NCBI GenBank assembly: GCA_023430825.1
Contig: JAEYYL010000377.1
Coordinates: 1-41,385 of the forward strand
Reading direction: 5' to 3'
DNA: 41,385 bases
Source of the DNA: Verrucomicrobiota bacterium
Lineage (GTDB): Bacteria; Verrucomicrobiota; Verrucomicrobiia; Opitutales; Opitutaceae
Shown: piece after piece, positions 17,647 through 26,826 of the stretch
How positions within the stretch are numbered: the stretch's first letter is position 1
Layout of the letters: the number at the start of each line of letters is the position of its first letter
The notes under the pieces: model-generated
Database searches by the model: none
What the model was told of the DNA's origin: nothing
Seen by the model: only the letters and a program-made list of their open reading frames with translations
Translations under genes and position numbers: made by a program

Positions 17647-18522
17647 ATGTCGCTGTTCGCCCGATTTTCGCCGGACACCAAGGCCGCGCTCCGTTCGCAG
17701 TGGAACCGCCTGCGCCACCCGCGCGCGCAGCTCGGCCCCGGCACCTACGTGCAACGCGGCGCCCGCCTCGCCGCCGGCACGATCGCCGGACGCCACTGCG
17801 CGTTTCTGCGCGGCGCCCAGGTCCGCGGCGGCACGCGGCTCGGCGATCGCGTCGTCATCGGAGGACACAGCGTGATCGGCCGCTCCGCCACCGGCGCCCA
17901 CTGCACGCTCGAGCCCGGCGTCGAGTTGTTCAATTCCACGCTCGGCGACCACATCACGCTGCAACGCGACGCCCGCGTCACCGACGCACACATCGGCCGC
18001 TACAGCTACATCGGTCGCACCGCGTATCTCAATCTCGTCACGGTCGGCTCGTTCTCCTCGATCGGCCCCGGCACGCTCGCCGGACTCGGCGAACATCCCG
18101 TCGATTTCGGCAGCACCTCGCCGGCGCTGTATTCCACCCGGCGCCAGTGCGGCGGCACCTTCGCCGCAGCCGATGTCTTCCCCGAACGGCGTCCCATCGT
18201 GATCGGCCACGATGTCTGGCTCGGCGCGCGCGTCTTCGTGCGCGACGGTGTCACGATCGGCCACGGCGCCATCGTCGCCGCCGGCTCGGTCGTCACGCAC
18301 GACGTCGCTCCTTACACCATCGTCGGCGGCACGCCGGCGAAACTGATTCGCGCCCGTTTCGACGACGCGACCGTCTCCCGCCTGCTCGCGCTCGCCTGGT
18401 GGTCCTGGCCCGATGCCCGCCTGCAAGCCGCGCAACCCTATCTCGCGAGCCGCGACCTCGGCGCGTTTCTCGACTGGGCCGAAGCGCAGGCGCCCTCCGC
18501 CGTCGAACCCGTGCTGCGCTGA
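17647..18522 (+). CDS. Hexapeptide-repeat acyltransferase
   Basis: A left-handed beta-helix acyltransferase, probably an O-acetyltransferase that decorates the EPS. The 291 residues contain imperfect hexapeptide repeats (about 28-140 and 185-235), with LGEHPVDFGSTSPALY (about 138-153) matching the active-site loop of the maltose/xenobiotic acetyltransferase group. VIGHDVWLGARVFV and VGGTPAKLI close the helix. It starts at an ATG 4 bases after the preceding gene; the upstream frame lies inside that gene. The helical tail (about 245-291) is longer than in minimal family members. Acetyl is the likely group, but the sequence does not prove it. Confidence 0.85.
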   Translation: MSLFARFSPDTKAALRSQWNRLRHPRAQLGPGTYVQRGARLAAGTIAGRHCAFLRGAQVRGGTRLGDRVVIGGHSVIGRSATGAHCTLEPGVELFNSTLGDHITLQRDARVTDAHIGRYSYIGRTAYLNLVTVGSFSSIGPGTLAGLGEHPVDFGSTSPALYSTRRQCGGTFAAADVFPERRPIVIGHDVWLGARVFVRDGVTIGHGAIVAAGSVVTHDVAPYTIVGGTPAKLIRARFDDATVSRLLALAWWSWPDARLQAAQPYLASRDLGAFLDWAEAQAPSAVEPVLR

Positions 18523-18559
18523 GCGCGCGCCTCGTCCTCTTTTTCCACGCTCCATCCTC

Positions 18560-19717
18560 ATGCCCTCCCTCCTCTACATCGGCGAGAACCCCGGTTCCGG
18601 CACCGGCAGTCCCATCATTGTCCTGCGTCACCTGAAGCGCTTCGCCGCCGATGGATGGACGATTTCCGTGATCGGCGACTACGGCGGCGATTACCGCACG
18701 TGCCGCGAGGCAGGCTGGGCCGTGACGCAACTCTGTCACCGCCGCTGGTGGTGGCCGCCTTACCGCCAGCAATCCGCGAGCCTGCGCTGGCTGCGGTTGC
18801 GGCTGCTCGCCTACGAAGCCGCGGCCGCGAATCCGGCGCCCGACGCGATCTTCAGCTACTTCGCCGCGCACTCGGATTTCTCCGCGCAACTCGCCACGCA
18901 TGTCGCCCAGGTCACCGGCGCGCCGCTGCACATGCTCGCGCACGACGATGCCGCGTCGTTTCCCTACGCGCGCGGACGCGAAAAGGAATTGCGCCGCTTT
19001 CACGAGGGCATCCTCGCCGCCGCCGACGCCTGCTGGTTTGTCTCCCCCGAACTCGCCGACTGCTACCCGGCCACCGCCGCGCAACGCCGGCTGCTCTATC
19101 CGATTCCCGAAGGCTGGCATCCGCCCGCCGCCTGGACGGAGGAGCGCGTGAAGTATCCACGCGTGTATTACGCCGGTTACGTCTGGCCCCAGCAGTTGCC
19201 GTTGCTCGGCCGCGAGGCGCGTTGCGCGCGCGATGCCGGCGCCGAACTCGTCGTCATGTCGCGCCAGTCCGACGCGTTGCGCGCCTTCTGCGAAGCCGAG
19301 CCCGCGCGCTGGCATGCGCCGTTCCCGACGAACCGCGAGGCCCTCGCCCATCTGGTCGACGACGCCGCCGGCCTGATCGTTTCGTATGCGGACACGATCG
19401 CGGACATGCCGTGGTGCGAGACGAGTTTTCCGAGCAAGTTCGTGGAATACTGCCACCTCGGCCTGCCCATCGCGATCGTGGCCCCGCCCGACAGCGCCAT
19501 CGCGCGCTGGGCGCAGCGCACGCGCTACCCGTATCTCTTCGAACCCACCAATCTCGCCGGCCTGCAGGACTGGTTCGCCGGACTCCGCCGCCGCGAAGTC
19601 TGGCAGGTGCGCGCCGCGCTGTCGCTCCACCTCGCGCGCACCGAGTTCAATCCCGATCACATTCACGCGTCGCTTGCGAACGCGATGATTCCGGGCACCC
19701 AGCGCCGCGCGGCGTGA
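18560..19717 (+). CDS. GT-B fold glycosyltransferase
   Basis: A 385-residue protein whose N-terminus (GENPGSGTGSPIIVLRHLKR) resembles the acceptor-side Rossmann domain of GT4-like enzymes. Its C-terminal half carries TSFPSKFVEYCHLGLPIAIV (about 290-309), the donor-binding loop in simplified form. The usual E-x7-E motif is not clear, so it is a divergent member and the family number is uncertain. A WWWP stretch near residue 63 is unusual. It follows the acyltransferase by 37 bases and would act in the cytoplasm on the lipid-linked glycan. Confidence 0.72.
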   Translation: MPSLLYIGENPGSGTGSPIIVLRHLKRFAADGWTISVIGDYGGDYRTCREAGWAVTQLCHRRWWWPPYRQQSASLRWLRLRLLAYEAAAANPAPDAIFSYFAAHSDFSAQLATHVAQVTGAPLHMLAHDDAASFPYARGREKELRRFHEGILAAADACWFVSPELADCYPATAAQRRLLYPIPEGWHPPAAWTEERVKYPRVYYAGYVWPQQLPLLGREARCARDAGAELVVMSRQSDALRAFCEAEPARWHAPFPTNREALAHLVDDAAGLIVSYADTIADMPWCETSFPSKFVEYCHLGLPIAIVAPPDSAIARWAQRTRYPYLFEPTNLAGLQDWFAGLRRREVWQVRAALSLHLARTEFNPDHIHASLANAMIPGTQRRAA

Positions 19718-19744
19718 CCAAGTCTCCCGGTTTTCCTTTCGCTC

Positions 19745-20842
19745 ATGTCGTCATCCTCACCTCGTCGCGTCATCCTCGTCGGTTGCGGAGCGGTTGCCCG
19801 CCAGCTCTACGTGCCGGCGTTGCGCGTGTTGCAGGACGCCGGCCTGGTGCGTGTCTCCGCGATCGTCGACTCGTCGGTCTCGGCGCGCGAGGCGGTCGCG
19901 CAGACGTTTCCGCGCGCCGGCCAGTCCGCCGCCCTCGAGCAAACGACCGCACCGGCCAACTCGCTCGCGATCCTCACCTCGCCCACGTCGTTGCGCGCCG
20001 CGCAGGCGCTCGTCGCGATTGAGAAGGGCTGGCATGTGCTCAGCGAGAATCCGCTCGGCGCCTCCTCCGACGAATCCGCCCACGTTCTCGCGACCGCGCA
20101 GCGCCACCAGCGGCTCGTCGCGGTGAATCTCTACCAGCGATTTTTTCCCTCGTGCCGTTACCTGCGCAGCCTCTGCCGCGACTGGCTGCTCGGTCCGCTC
20201 GTGAGTTACACGATCAACGAGGGCGGCGCGTTCGGCCGGCCCTCGGGCGATGCCGGCTTCGATCACGCCATCGAACCCGGTGGAGTCCTCGCCGAGACCG
20301 GCCCCCACGTCTTCGACCTGCTCGATTGGTGGCTCGGTGAACCGTCCGCCGTGCGCTACGCCGACGACGCGATGGGCGGCCTCGAGGCCAACGCCTTCGT
20401 GCAACTCGACTACGCCAGCGGCGCGCGCGGTCGCGTGCACCTCAGCCGCGACGCCATGCCCACGCAGGAATACCGTTTCGCGTTCGAGCGCGGCGTCGTG
20501 TTCTGGCGCGGCGACGATGCCGCGCACCTCAACGTCGAACTCGCCGGCGCGCCCGCCGCCTTGCGCGCCGCGCTCGTGCCGCTGCACGCCGACACCGTCG
20601 ACGAGGCCGCCACGCGGCCGCTCGAGACCGTCCCGCGCTGCTTCATTCACCAACTGCAGAACGTCCTCGCTGCCATCGCCGGCGAAGACGCCCTGCTCGC
20701 GCCCGCCGACGAGGCGCAACGCTCCCTTCGTCTCATCGAGCAATGCTACGCGCGCCGCGCGCTGGTCGACCAGCCGTGGCTCACCACCGGCGAATCCGCC
20801 CGCGCGCAGGAACTCGGCAACACCTTGTCCGCCGCCTCATGA
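19745..20842 (+). CDS. Gfo/Idh/MocA family oxidoreductase-like protein, atypical ENP motif
   Basis: A 365-residue two-domain protein: an N-terminal Rossmann fold with VGCGAVAR (12-19), then the alpha/beta domain with GGVLAETGPHVFDLLDWWLG (179-198), which supplies the usual His188 and Asp. Family members oxidise or reduce sugars or nucleotide sugars with NAD(P). The cofactor-side EKP motif reads ENP (101-103); its Lys, which usually contacts substrate and nicotinamide, is Asn102 (codon AAT). It may be a divergent enzyme or one with a changed reaction. Its stop overlaps the start of the SDR gene by four bases, so the two are translationally coupled and probably act on the same sugar nucleotide. 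Confidence 0.87.
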   Translation: MSSSSPRRVILVGCGAVARQLYVPALRVLQDAGLVRVSAIVDSSVSAREAVAQTFPRAGQSAALEQTTAPANSLAILTSPTSLRAAQALVAIEKGWHVLSENPLGASSDESAHVLATAQRHQRLVAVNLYQRFFPSCRYLRSLCRDWLLGPLVSYTINEGGAFGRPSGDAGFDHAIEPGGVLAETGPHVFDLLDWWLGEPSAVRYADDAMGGLEANAFVQLDYASGARGRVHLSRDAMPTQEYRFAFERGVVFWRGDDAAHLNVELAGAPAALRAALVPLHADTVDEAATRPLETVPRCFIHQLQNVLAAIAGEDALLAPADEAQRSLRLIEQCYARRALVDQPWLTTGESARAQELGNTLSAAS

Positions 20843-21939
20843 AAATCGCCATCGTCGGAGCCGCCGGTTTCATCGGCACACGGCTGATCGAACACTTCCA
20901 TCTCGCGAAGGAGCCGTCCGTCACGCTCACCGCGCTCGTGCGTCGCCCCGAAGGCCTCGCGCTCCCGGCCCGGTTTGCGATCGAGACCTGCGTGGCCGAT
21001 CCGCTCGACATCGACACGATGGCCCGCGCCTTCAGCGGCTGCACCGCCGTCGTCCACTGCGCCACCGGCGACATCGCCCAACTCGAACGCATGCCCGCGG
21101 CCCTCTGCCTCGCCGCTTCCGCCGCCGGCGTCCGTCGCGCGATCTACCTCAGCAGCGCCTCCGTCCACGGTGCCCATCCGCGCCACGGCACCGACGAACG
21201 CTCCGCCCTCGATCCCGGCGACGCGTCGCCCGACGATGCCGCGCGGATTCGCGCCGAGCAGAAATTTTTCGCCGAGTGCCAGCGGCACTCCCTCGTCGGC
21301 TTCGCCCTTCGCCCCGCCGTCGTTTACGGCCCGCGTTCGCGCTGGATCTCCGAACTCGCCGCCGATCTGGTCGCCGGCCGCGCCTGGCTCTACGAGGGCG
21401 GCCGCGGCGTGTTCAACGGCATCTATGTCGACAATCTCGTCGCCGCCATCGCCAGCTGCCTCCACGCCGCCGACGACGATGCCGGCGCGTATCTGGTTTC
21501 CGATGACGAGCCCGCGACTTGGGAACAGTTCCTCCGCGCCGCCGCCACGCAGCTCGATGTGCCGTTCGCTTCCATCCACCAACTTTCGCAACTCCCGGAG
21601 TTCAAACCCTCCCTCCAGGATCGCGCGGGCCGCGCCGCCGCCCATCCGTTTGTCCAGCGCCTGCTCCCGCTCGTCCCCTACGGCCTGAAGCGCAGCGCGA
21701 AAGCCGCCATCGCCGCCGCGTCCGCGCCCGAGCGGCGCGATTCCTGGGCCATGCCCGGCGGCCCCGCCCCGCGCATCACCCCGGAGATGGCGCGGCTGCA
21801 GCAGGCCACCTGGAAATTTCCCCACGCGCGCGCCGACCAACGCCTCGACTACCGCCCGGTCGTCGGTTTCGCCGAAGCCATCGAACGCAGCTTCGCCTGG
21901 TGGCGCTTCGCCCGCGGAGAATACTCGTTTGCCGCATGA
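20839..21939 (+). CDS. NAD-dependent epimerase/dehydratase-like SDR protein, catalytic Tyr replaced
   Basis: An extended short-chain dehydrogenase of 366 residues. The cofactor motif GAAGFIG (7-13) is intact and the catalytic-Ser strand reads YLSSASVHG (103-111). The expected YxxxK appears as RAEQK (138-142): Lys142 and the downstream Glu146 align, but the catalytic Tyr is Arg138 (codon CGC). RPAVVYGPRS (158-167) and a C-terminal substrate domain follow. A classical epimerase needs the Tyr, so the protein may do different chemistry, bind without catalysis, or use another residue. It is coupled to the gene before and to the GT2 gene after by four-base overlaps. Confidence 0.85.
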   Translation: MKIAIVGAAGFIGTRLIEHFHLAKEPSVTLTALVRRPEGLALPARFAIETCVADPLDIDTMARAFSGCTAVVHCATGDIAQLERMPAALCLAASAAGVRRAIYLSSASVHGAHPRHGTDERSALDPGDASPDDAARIRAEQKFFAECQRHSLVGFALRPAVVYGPRSRWISELAADLVAGRAWLYEGGRGVFNGIYVDNLVAAIASCLHAADDDAGAYLVSDDEPATWEQFLRAAATQLDVPFASIHQLSQLPEFKPSLQDRAGRAAAHPFVQRLLPLVPYGLKRSAKAAIAAASAPERRDSWAMPGGPAPRITPEMARLQQATWKFPHARADQRLDYRPVVGFAEAIERSFAWWRFARGEYSFAA

Positions 21940-22835
21940 AAATCAGCGTCCTCATCCCCGCCTTTCACGCGGATCCGTTCATTCGCGGCGCGCTGGCCAG
22001 CCTGCGTCGGCAAACGCACACCGATTGGGAGGTCGTCGTGGTCGAAGATGGCTCGCATGACGACACCGCCGCGATCCTCGCCGAGTTTGCCCGCACCGGC
22101 CCCCAACCCGTCGTCTATCACAATCTCGGCGAAAACCGCGGCGTCGGCACCGTGCGCAACCAGCTCCTCGAGCTCGCCTCGGGCGACGCCCTCGCGTTCC
22201 TCGACGCCGACGATACTTGGGAGCCGAACCACCTCGCCAACGCCGCCGCCCGCATCGGCGCCGGCGCCGATCTCGTCGTCAGCGGCGTGCGCACCTTCGA
22301 CCTCGTGCAGCAACGCGCCCTCGAAAAAGTCCCCGCGCCCGCGGAAGTCGTGCGCGATCCCGTGCTCACGCTGTTCGAACGCAGTGCGATCATCACCAGT
22401 TCCGCCGTCGTCCTCACGCGCGACATCGCGCGCCGCACCGGCGCGTTCGACGCCTCGCTCCGCATTGGCGAGGACCGCGACTACTGGCTCCGCTGCGCGC
22501 TCGCCGGCGCCCGCTTTGCCGCCACCGACGAGTTCACCTGCAACTACGCCAAACATCTCTCGAGCTCGATGGCGCGCACCTACGTCGTCGCGCAACACGT
22601 CACGCGTTTCTACGAGAAATACCGCGACCTCGCCGCCGTGCCCGCGCGCCTGCGCCGCCATCTGCTGGCCGACAGCCTGATCTGCGAAGGCCGCCTGCTG
22701 CGCCAGCACGATCGCCAGCGCAGCGCCGAGTGTTTCTGGCGCGCGTGGCGCTGCGAACCGTTCAACCCCCGCATCCCCGCCCATCTCGCGGTCACCGGCT
22801 GGCGCTCCCTCTCGCCGGCCCAACGCGCCGCCTGA
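21936..22835 (+). CDS. Family 2 glycosyltransferase
   Basis: A GT-A fold enzyme of 299 residues. It opens ISVLIPAFHADPFIRGAL, has VVVVEDGSHDDT, the metal-binding FLDADDTW (about 88-95) and GEDRDYWLRC near 178-187, all standard GT2 landmarks. The C-terminal 70 residues are helical and probably contact the membrane or the acceptor. It resembles the gene at 23851-24759 along its whole length, so the two probably arose by duplication. It starts inside the stop of the SDR gene (ATGA overlap). Confidence 0.9.
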   Translation: MKISVLIPAFHADPFIRGALASLRRQTHTDWEVVVVEDGSHDDTAAILAEFARTGPQPVVYHNLGENRGVGTVRNQLLELASGDALAFLDADDTWEPNHLANAAARIGAGADLVVSGVRTFDLVQQRALEKVPAPAEVVRDPVLTLFERSAIITSSAVVLTRDIARRTGAFDASLRIGEDRDYWLRCALAGARFAATDEFTCNYAKHLSSSMARTYVVAQHVTRFYEKYRDLAAVPARLRRHLLADSLICEGRLLRQHDRQRSAECFWRAWRCEPFNPRIPAHLAVTGWRSLSPAQRAA

Positions 22836-22844
22836 CCGTCCCGC

Positions 22845-23774
22845 ATGTCCCTCGCGTTCCTCCTCCTCGCGCACAAGCACGCCCCGCAGGTCGCACGCCT
22901 GTTCCGCGCGGTGCACCGGCCGGAGGATGTCGTCGTGTTGCATTTCGACCGCCGCGCCGAACCCGCGCTGCACCAGCTCGGTCGCGACCTCGCCCGCCGC
23001 CACGCCAACGTCATCCTGCTGCCGTCGCGCACCATCTCCTGGGGCGGCTACGAGATGGCCGCCGCGCAAATGGACGCGATGGCCGCCGCGCTCCGCGCCA
23101 GCGATCGCTGGCACCATTTCATCAATCTCACCGGCCAGGATTTTCCGATCAAACCGGTCGCCGAACTCCACGCGCATCTCGCCGCGCAGCCCGACGCCAA
23201 CTATGTCAGTTGGTTCGATCCGGTCCTCCAACCGATCTGGAGCAACGCCCGCGAGCGTCTCGAGCGCTACTACCTCGAGTGGCCCTGGCTCGAACGCGCA
23301 CTGCGCATTCCCGGCGCCGGCCGCCGCGTGCGCAAACTCCTCGGCTGGCAGAACAAGCTGCCCCACCTCCCGGGTTACCGGCGCGAGTGGCCCGACTTCC
23401 GCTACTTCGGCGGCGCCAACCACGTGATTCTCAGCCGCGCCGGCTGCGCTTATCTCACCGGCGACCCCGGCGCGCAGCGCATCATCCGCTGGCTCAAACA
23501 CTCCGCGCACGCCAACGAGATCGTTTTCCAGACCGCGATGCTCAACGGCCCCCTCGCGTCCACCGTCGTCAACGCCCACCTGCGCGAAATCGATTTCCCG
23601 CCGCATTCGCCGCATCCGCGGACGCTCCGCGCCGCCGATTTCGACTGGCTCGCCGGTGCACCCGGTTTCTTCGCGCGTAAGTTCGATGCCCGGACCGATA
23701 GCGCCATCCTCGACCGCCTCGAAGAACATCTCGGGTTAAACCCGATCGATCGTCACGCCGCGTCGCACTCCTGA
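22845..23774 (+). CDS. GT14-like (core-2/I-branching type) glycosyltransferase
   Basis: The 309-residue protein matches the core-2/I-branching enzyme group, which in animals includes beta-1,6-GlcNAc transferases and xylosyltransferases. It opens AFLLLAHKHAPQVARLFRAV, then DVVVLHFDRRA, TISWGGYEMAAAQ, HHFINLTGQDFPIKP (about 86-100) and FRYFGGANHVILSR, which are the group landmarks. The family fold is GT-A but lacks a DxD metal motif. In bacterial EPS clusters such enzymes often add branches. It begins 9 bases after the GT2 gene. Confidence 0.87.
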   Translation: MSLAFLLLAHKHAPQVARLFRAVHRPEDVVVLHFDRRAEPALHQLGRDLARRHANVILLPSRTISWGGYEMAAAQMDAMAAALRASDRWHHFINLTGQDFPIKPVAELHAHLAAQPDANYVSWFDPVLQPIWSNARERLERYYLEWPWLERALRIPGAGRRVRKLLGWQNKLPHLPGYRREWPDFRYFGGANHVILSRAGCAYLTGDPGAQRIIRWLKHSAHANEIVFQTAMLNGPLASTVVNAHLREIDFPPHSPHPRTLRAADFDWLAGAPGFFARKFDARTDSAILDRLEEHLGLNPIDRHAASHS

Positions 23775-23850
23775 CCGGTTTTGGTGTCCATGCGCGCCGA
23801 CCTCCCTGCCGGAGGCCTGCACTCACGCGCCTTTTCCCAACTTTCACGCG

Positions 23851-24759
23851 ATGAAGCCACCGCTAATCAGCATCTGCATTCCCGCTTACAACGCCGAGCG
23901 CTTCCTGCCCGCCGCGCTCGAATCGGTGCGCGCCCAGCGCTTCGCCGACTGGGAACTCATCGTCACCGAGGACGGTTCGCACGATGCCGCCGAGGACATC
24001 GTCCGCGAGTTCGCCCGCACCGTGCCGCAACCCGTGCGCTTCGACCGCCACGCGCAAAATCGCGGCCTCCCCGCCACCCGCAACACCGGCATCGCCGCCG
24101 CCCGCGGCGAATGGATCGCACTGCTCGACGCCGACGACGTGTGGATGGCCGGTCATCTCGAATCCGCCGCCGCGCTCATGCGCGGATCGAACGCCGAACT
24201 GCTGCACGCCGGCTCGATCCTCTTCGACAGCGACACCGGTCGCGAACTCGAAGTGCGCGCGCCCTCCACCGAGGCCATCGCCGATTTCCCCCGCAGCCTC
24301 TTCAACGGCACCTATATCATCCAGCCGTCGTCCGTCGTGCTGCGCCGCCAGTTGTGGGAGGACGTCGGCGGTTTCGATCCCACATTCCGCTACGTCGAGG
24401 ATCGCGAGATGTGGATTCGCTGCGCCCGCAGCGGCGCACGGTTCGCCTACACCGGCGTCAACACCTGCCTTTACCGCAAACACGCCTCCGCGATGTCGCG
24501 TCACGGCGTCGCCATGGCGCTCGCCAGCGCGCGCGTTTACGAAAAAAACATCGACTGGGAAGCCGTCCCGAGCCGCCTCCGCCGCACGTCCGCCGCCGAC
24601 GCCTGGCTCGCCGCCGGTCGCATCGCATTGCGCGACGATCCCGGTTCCGCGCGCGACTTCTTCGGCAAATCCCTCCGGCACCGCGCGCTCGCGCCCGCCA
24701 CCTACGGCTACTGGCTCGCCGCCGCCGTCCTTCACCACACCCGAGGCAAAGCCGCATGA
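23851..24759 (+). CDS. Family 2 glycosyltransferase (paralogue of the gene at 21936)
   Basis: A 302-residue GT-A enzyme. ISICIPAYNAERFLPAALES opens the fold, followed by IVTEDGSHD, NRGLPATRNTGIAAARG, LLDADDVW (about 91-98) and VEDREMWIRC (about 183-192). It shares EDGSHD and the spacing of all motifs with the gene at 21936-22835. The 76-base gap before it is the widest in this part of the operon and may hold a secondary signal, but I see no clear promoter. It overlaps the next gene by four bases. Confidence 0.9.
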   Translation: MKPPLISICIPAYNAERFLPAALESVRAQRFADWELIVTEDGSHDAAEDIVREFARTVPQPVRFDRHAQNRGLPATRNTGIAAARGEWIALLDADDVWMAGHLESAAALMRGSNAELLHAGSILFDSDTGRELEVRAPSTEAIADFPRSLFNGTYIIQPSSVVLRRQLWEDVGGFDPTFRYVEDREMWIRCARSGARFAYTGVNTCLYRKHASAMSRHGVAMALASARVYEKNIDWEAVPSRLRRTSAADAWLAAGRIALRDDPGSARDFFGKSLRHRALAPATYGYWLAAAVLHHTRGKAA

Positions 24760-25655
24760 GCCACACGATCTGCACGCTCTTCGAGGGCCACTACCACCTC
24801 GGTGTCGGCGCCCTCATCAATTCGCTTCACGCGAACGGCTTCTCCGGTCGCATCATCTGCGGCCATCGCGGTCCCCAGCCGTCGTGGGCCGACGCCGCGC
24901 GCGCGCTCCAGGATCGCATCGAGGTGCGTTTCGTCGAGGTGTCCGCCGACGTGCACTTCACGCACTACAAGCCCGCGTTCATGCGCGAATGCTGGGCGAC
25001 GCACGCCGCCGATGCGGAACAGCTCTACTACTTCGATCCCGACATCGTCGTGAAAGCGCCGTGGTCCGTCATCGATCGCTGGGCCGCCGACGGCGTCGCG
25101 CTCTGCGAGGACGTGAATCCGTATCTGCCCGCGCGCCATCCCTATCGCCTCGCATGGGAAGATTTTCTCCGCGCCCACGGCCTCCCGCCGCGCCGTCCGC
25201 TCGATCGCTACTACAACGCCGGTTTCATCGGCCTGCCGCGCGCGCACGCCGGTTTGCTCGACGCCTGGACGCGCATCATCGCCGCCGCCGCGCAACACGT
25301 TTCCCTTTCCACGATCAAGGTGAAGAACGCCTCCGCGCTGTTTCACACGCCCGATCAGGACGCGCTCAACATGGCGCTCATGGTCACCGACGCGCCCGTC
25401 AACGGCGCCGGCCCCGAAGGCATGGACTTCACCACCGGCGGACACCTGCTCTCGCACGCCATCGGCGGCCGCAAGCCCTGGCGCGGTGGTTTCCTCCACG
25501 ATGCGCTGCGCGGCCGTCCGCCGTGCTCCGCGCAAAAATCCTTCTTCCGCTTCGCGGAGTCTCCCCTCCGCCTCTTTCCGTCCGCCGAGCTCGCGCGCCT
25601 GCGCCTGTCCCTCCTCGGCGGCATCGTCCTCGGTCGCGTTTACCGACGCGCCTGA
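24756..25655 (+). CDS. GT8-like nucleotide-sugar transferase
   Basis: The 299 residues begin TICTLFEGHYHLGVGALINS and carry YYFDPDIVVK (about 90-99), a DxD motif in the setting used by GT8-type retaining transferases. NAGFIGLPRAHAGLLDAW is the expected acceptor loop, and HTPDQDALNMAL is the C-terminal DQD/N motif. No membrane segment is evident. It starts at an ATGA overlap with the GT2 gene; the longer upstream frame lies inside that gene. Sugar and linkage are unknown. Confidence 0.8.
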   Translation: MSHTICTLFEGHYHLGVGALINSLHANGFSGRIICGHRGPQPSWADAARALQDRIEVRFVEVSADVHFTHYKPAFMRECWATHAADAEQLYYFDPDIVVKAPWSVIDRWAADGVALCEDVNPYLPARHPYRLAWEDFLRAHGLPPRRPLDRYYNAGFIGLPRAHAGLLDAWTRIIAAAAQHVSLSTIKVKNASALFHTPDQDALNMALMVTDAPVNGAGPEGMDFTTGGHLLSHAIGGRKPWRGGFLHDALRGRPPCSAQKSFFRFAESPLRLFPSAELARLRLSLLGGIVLGRVYRRA

Positions 25656-25671
25656 CCGCTCCGCTTCTTTC

Positions 25672-26826
25672 GTGAAACTCGTTTTTCTCTGCACGTCCCT
25701 CGCGCCGGGACGCGACGGCGTCGGTGACTACGTTCGCCAGCTCGCCGCCGCGTGTGCGCAACTCGGCCACGTCTGCCTGCTCGTGGCGTTGCACGACCGT
25801 CACCTCGCGCGTCCCTCGGAACTCGTGCAGCGTTACAACGAGGTGCGTTTCCCCGCCACGCTCCCGTGGTCGCGCCGCGCCGAGATGCTGCACCGCCTCC
25901 TCCACGAATTCGATCCGCACTGGGTCAGCTGGCAGATGGTGCCGTATGGTTTTCACCCGAAGGGCATCCTGCCCGGCGCCGCGTTTGCGCTGATCGACGC
26001 CGCCAAGCCGTGGCAGAACCACGTCCTCCTGCACGAACTCTGGCTCGGCCTCGCGCAGGCCGACCGCCTCCGGCCGCGGCTCGTTGGCGCGCTGCAACGC
26101 CGGCAGGTGCTCGCGTTTCTCCGCCGGCTCGCGCCCGCCGCCGTGCACACCACCAATCCCGCCTACCAGCTGGCCCTCGCCCGCCACGGCTGGCCCGCGG
26201 AAATCCTTCCGCTCTTCGGCAACATTCCCGTCCAACCCGTCGCGCGCGAGGCCGCGCGCACCGAGCTCGCCGCGCTCGCCGGCGACGCGCTTCCGCGCCC
26301 GCCGCACACCCTCGGCGTCATCTTCGGCACGATTCATCCGCAGTGGCAGCCCGACGCCACGCTCGCATTCCTGCGTGACGCCGGCGCTCGCGCGCGCCGC
26401 CCCGTCGCGCTCGTCACGCTCGGTCGCATCGGCGCGCACGGCACGCGCCTGCTCGCGCACCTCGCGCAATCGCTGCCCGTGTTCGACGCCGGTCCCCATT
26501 CTCCGGATACGATCTCCCGCCTGCTCCACGCGATGGACTTTGGCCTCGCGACCCACCCGTGGGCGTTGATCGGCAAGAGCGGCACCGCCGCCTCGCTGAT
26601 CGATCACGGCCTGCCGATCATCGTCCCCCGCGACGACTGGCACCCACGCCACGGCACGATCACCGTCGCGCCCGATCCCCTGCTGCGCCGGCTGGGCGAA
26701 CTCACGCCCGATTCGTTCGCCGACTTCCTTTCGTTACGCCGCGAACCCGCGCCGCAACTTCCCGCCATCGCCTCCCGCTTCATCGCCTCGCTCGGTTCGC
26801 CCGCGCCCGGCGCGCTCGTCGCATGA
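25672..26826 (+). CDS. GT-B fold glycosyltransferase, divergent
   Basis: A 384-residue protein starting at GTG 16 bases after the preceding gene; its N-terminus (KLVFLCTSLAPGRDGVGDYV) has the glycine-rich loop of GT4-like enzymes. The C-terminal domain has LGVIFGTIHPQWQPD (about 208-222) and GKSGTAASLIDHGLPIIV (about 300-317) where the donor sugar nucleotide should bind. The E-x7-E motif is missing, so it is a divergent GT-B enzyme. It overlaps the next gene by four bases. Confidence 0.75.
   Translation: MKLVFLCTSLAPGRDGVGDYVRQLAAACAQLGHVCLLVALHDRHLARPSELVQRYNEVRFPATLPWSRRAEMLHRLLHEFDPHWVSWQMVPYGFHPKGILPGAAFALIDAAKPWQNHVLLHELWLGLAQADRLRPRLVGALQRRQVLAFLRRLAPAAVHTTNPAYQLALARHGWPAEILPLFGNIPVQPVAREAARTELAALAGDALPRPPHTLGVIFGTIHPQWQPDATLAFLRDAGARARRPVALVTLGRIGAHGTRLLAHLAQSLPVFDAGPHSPDTISRLLHAMDFGLATHPWALIGKSGTAASLIDHGLPIIVPRDDWHPRHGTITVAPDPLLRRLGELTPDSFADFLSLRREPAPQLPAIASRFIASLGSPAPGALVA

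Noticed and set aside
15030..17744. 904-residue reading frame on the minus strand across the ABC transporter and first glycosyltransferase
   Set aside because: It spans three real genes and their junctions on the other strand and has the same antisense composition. No motif or start signal supports it.
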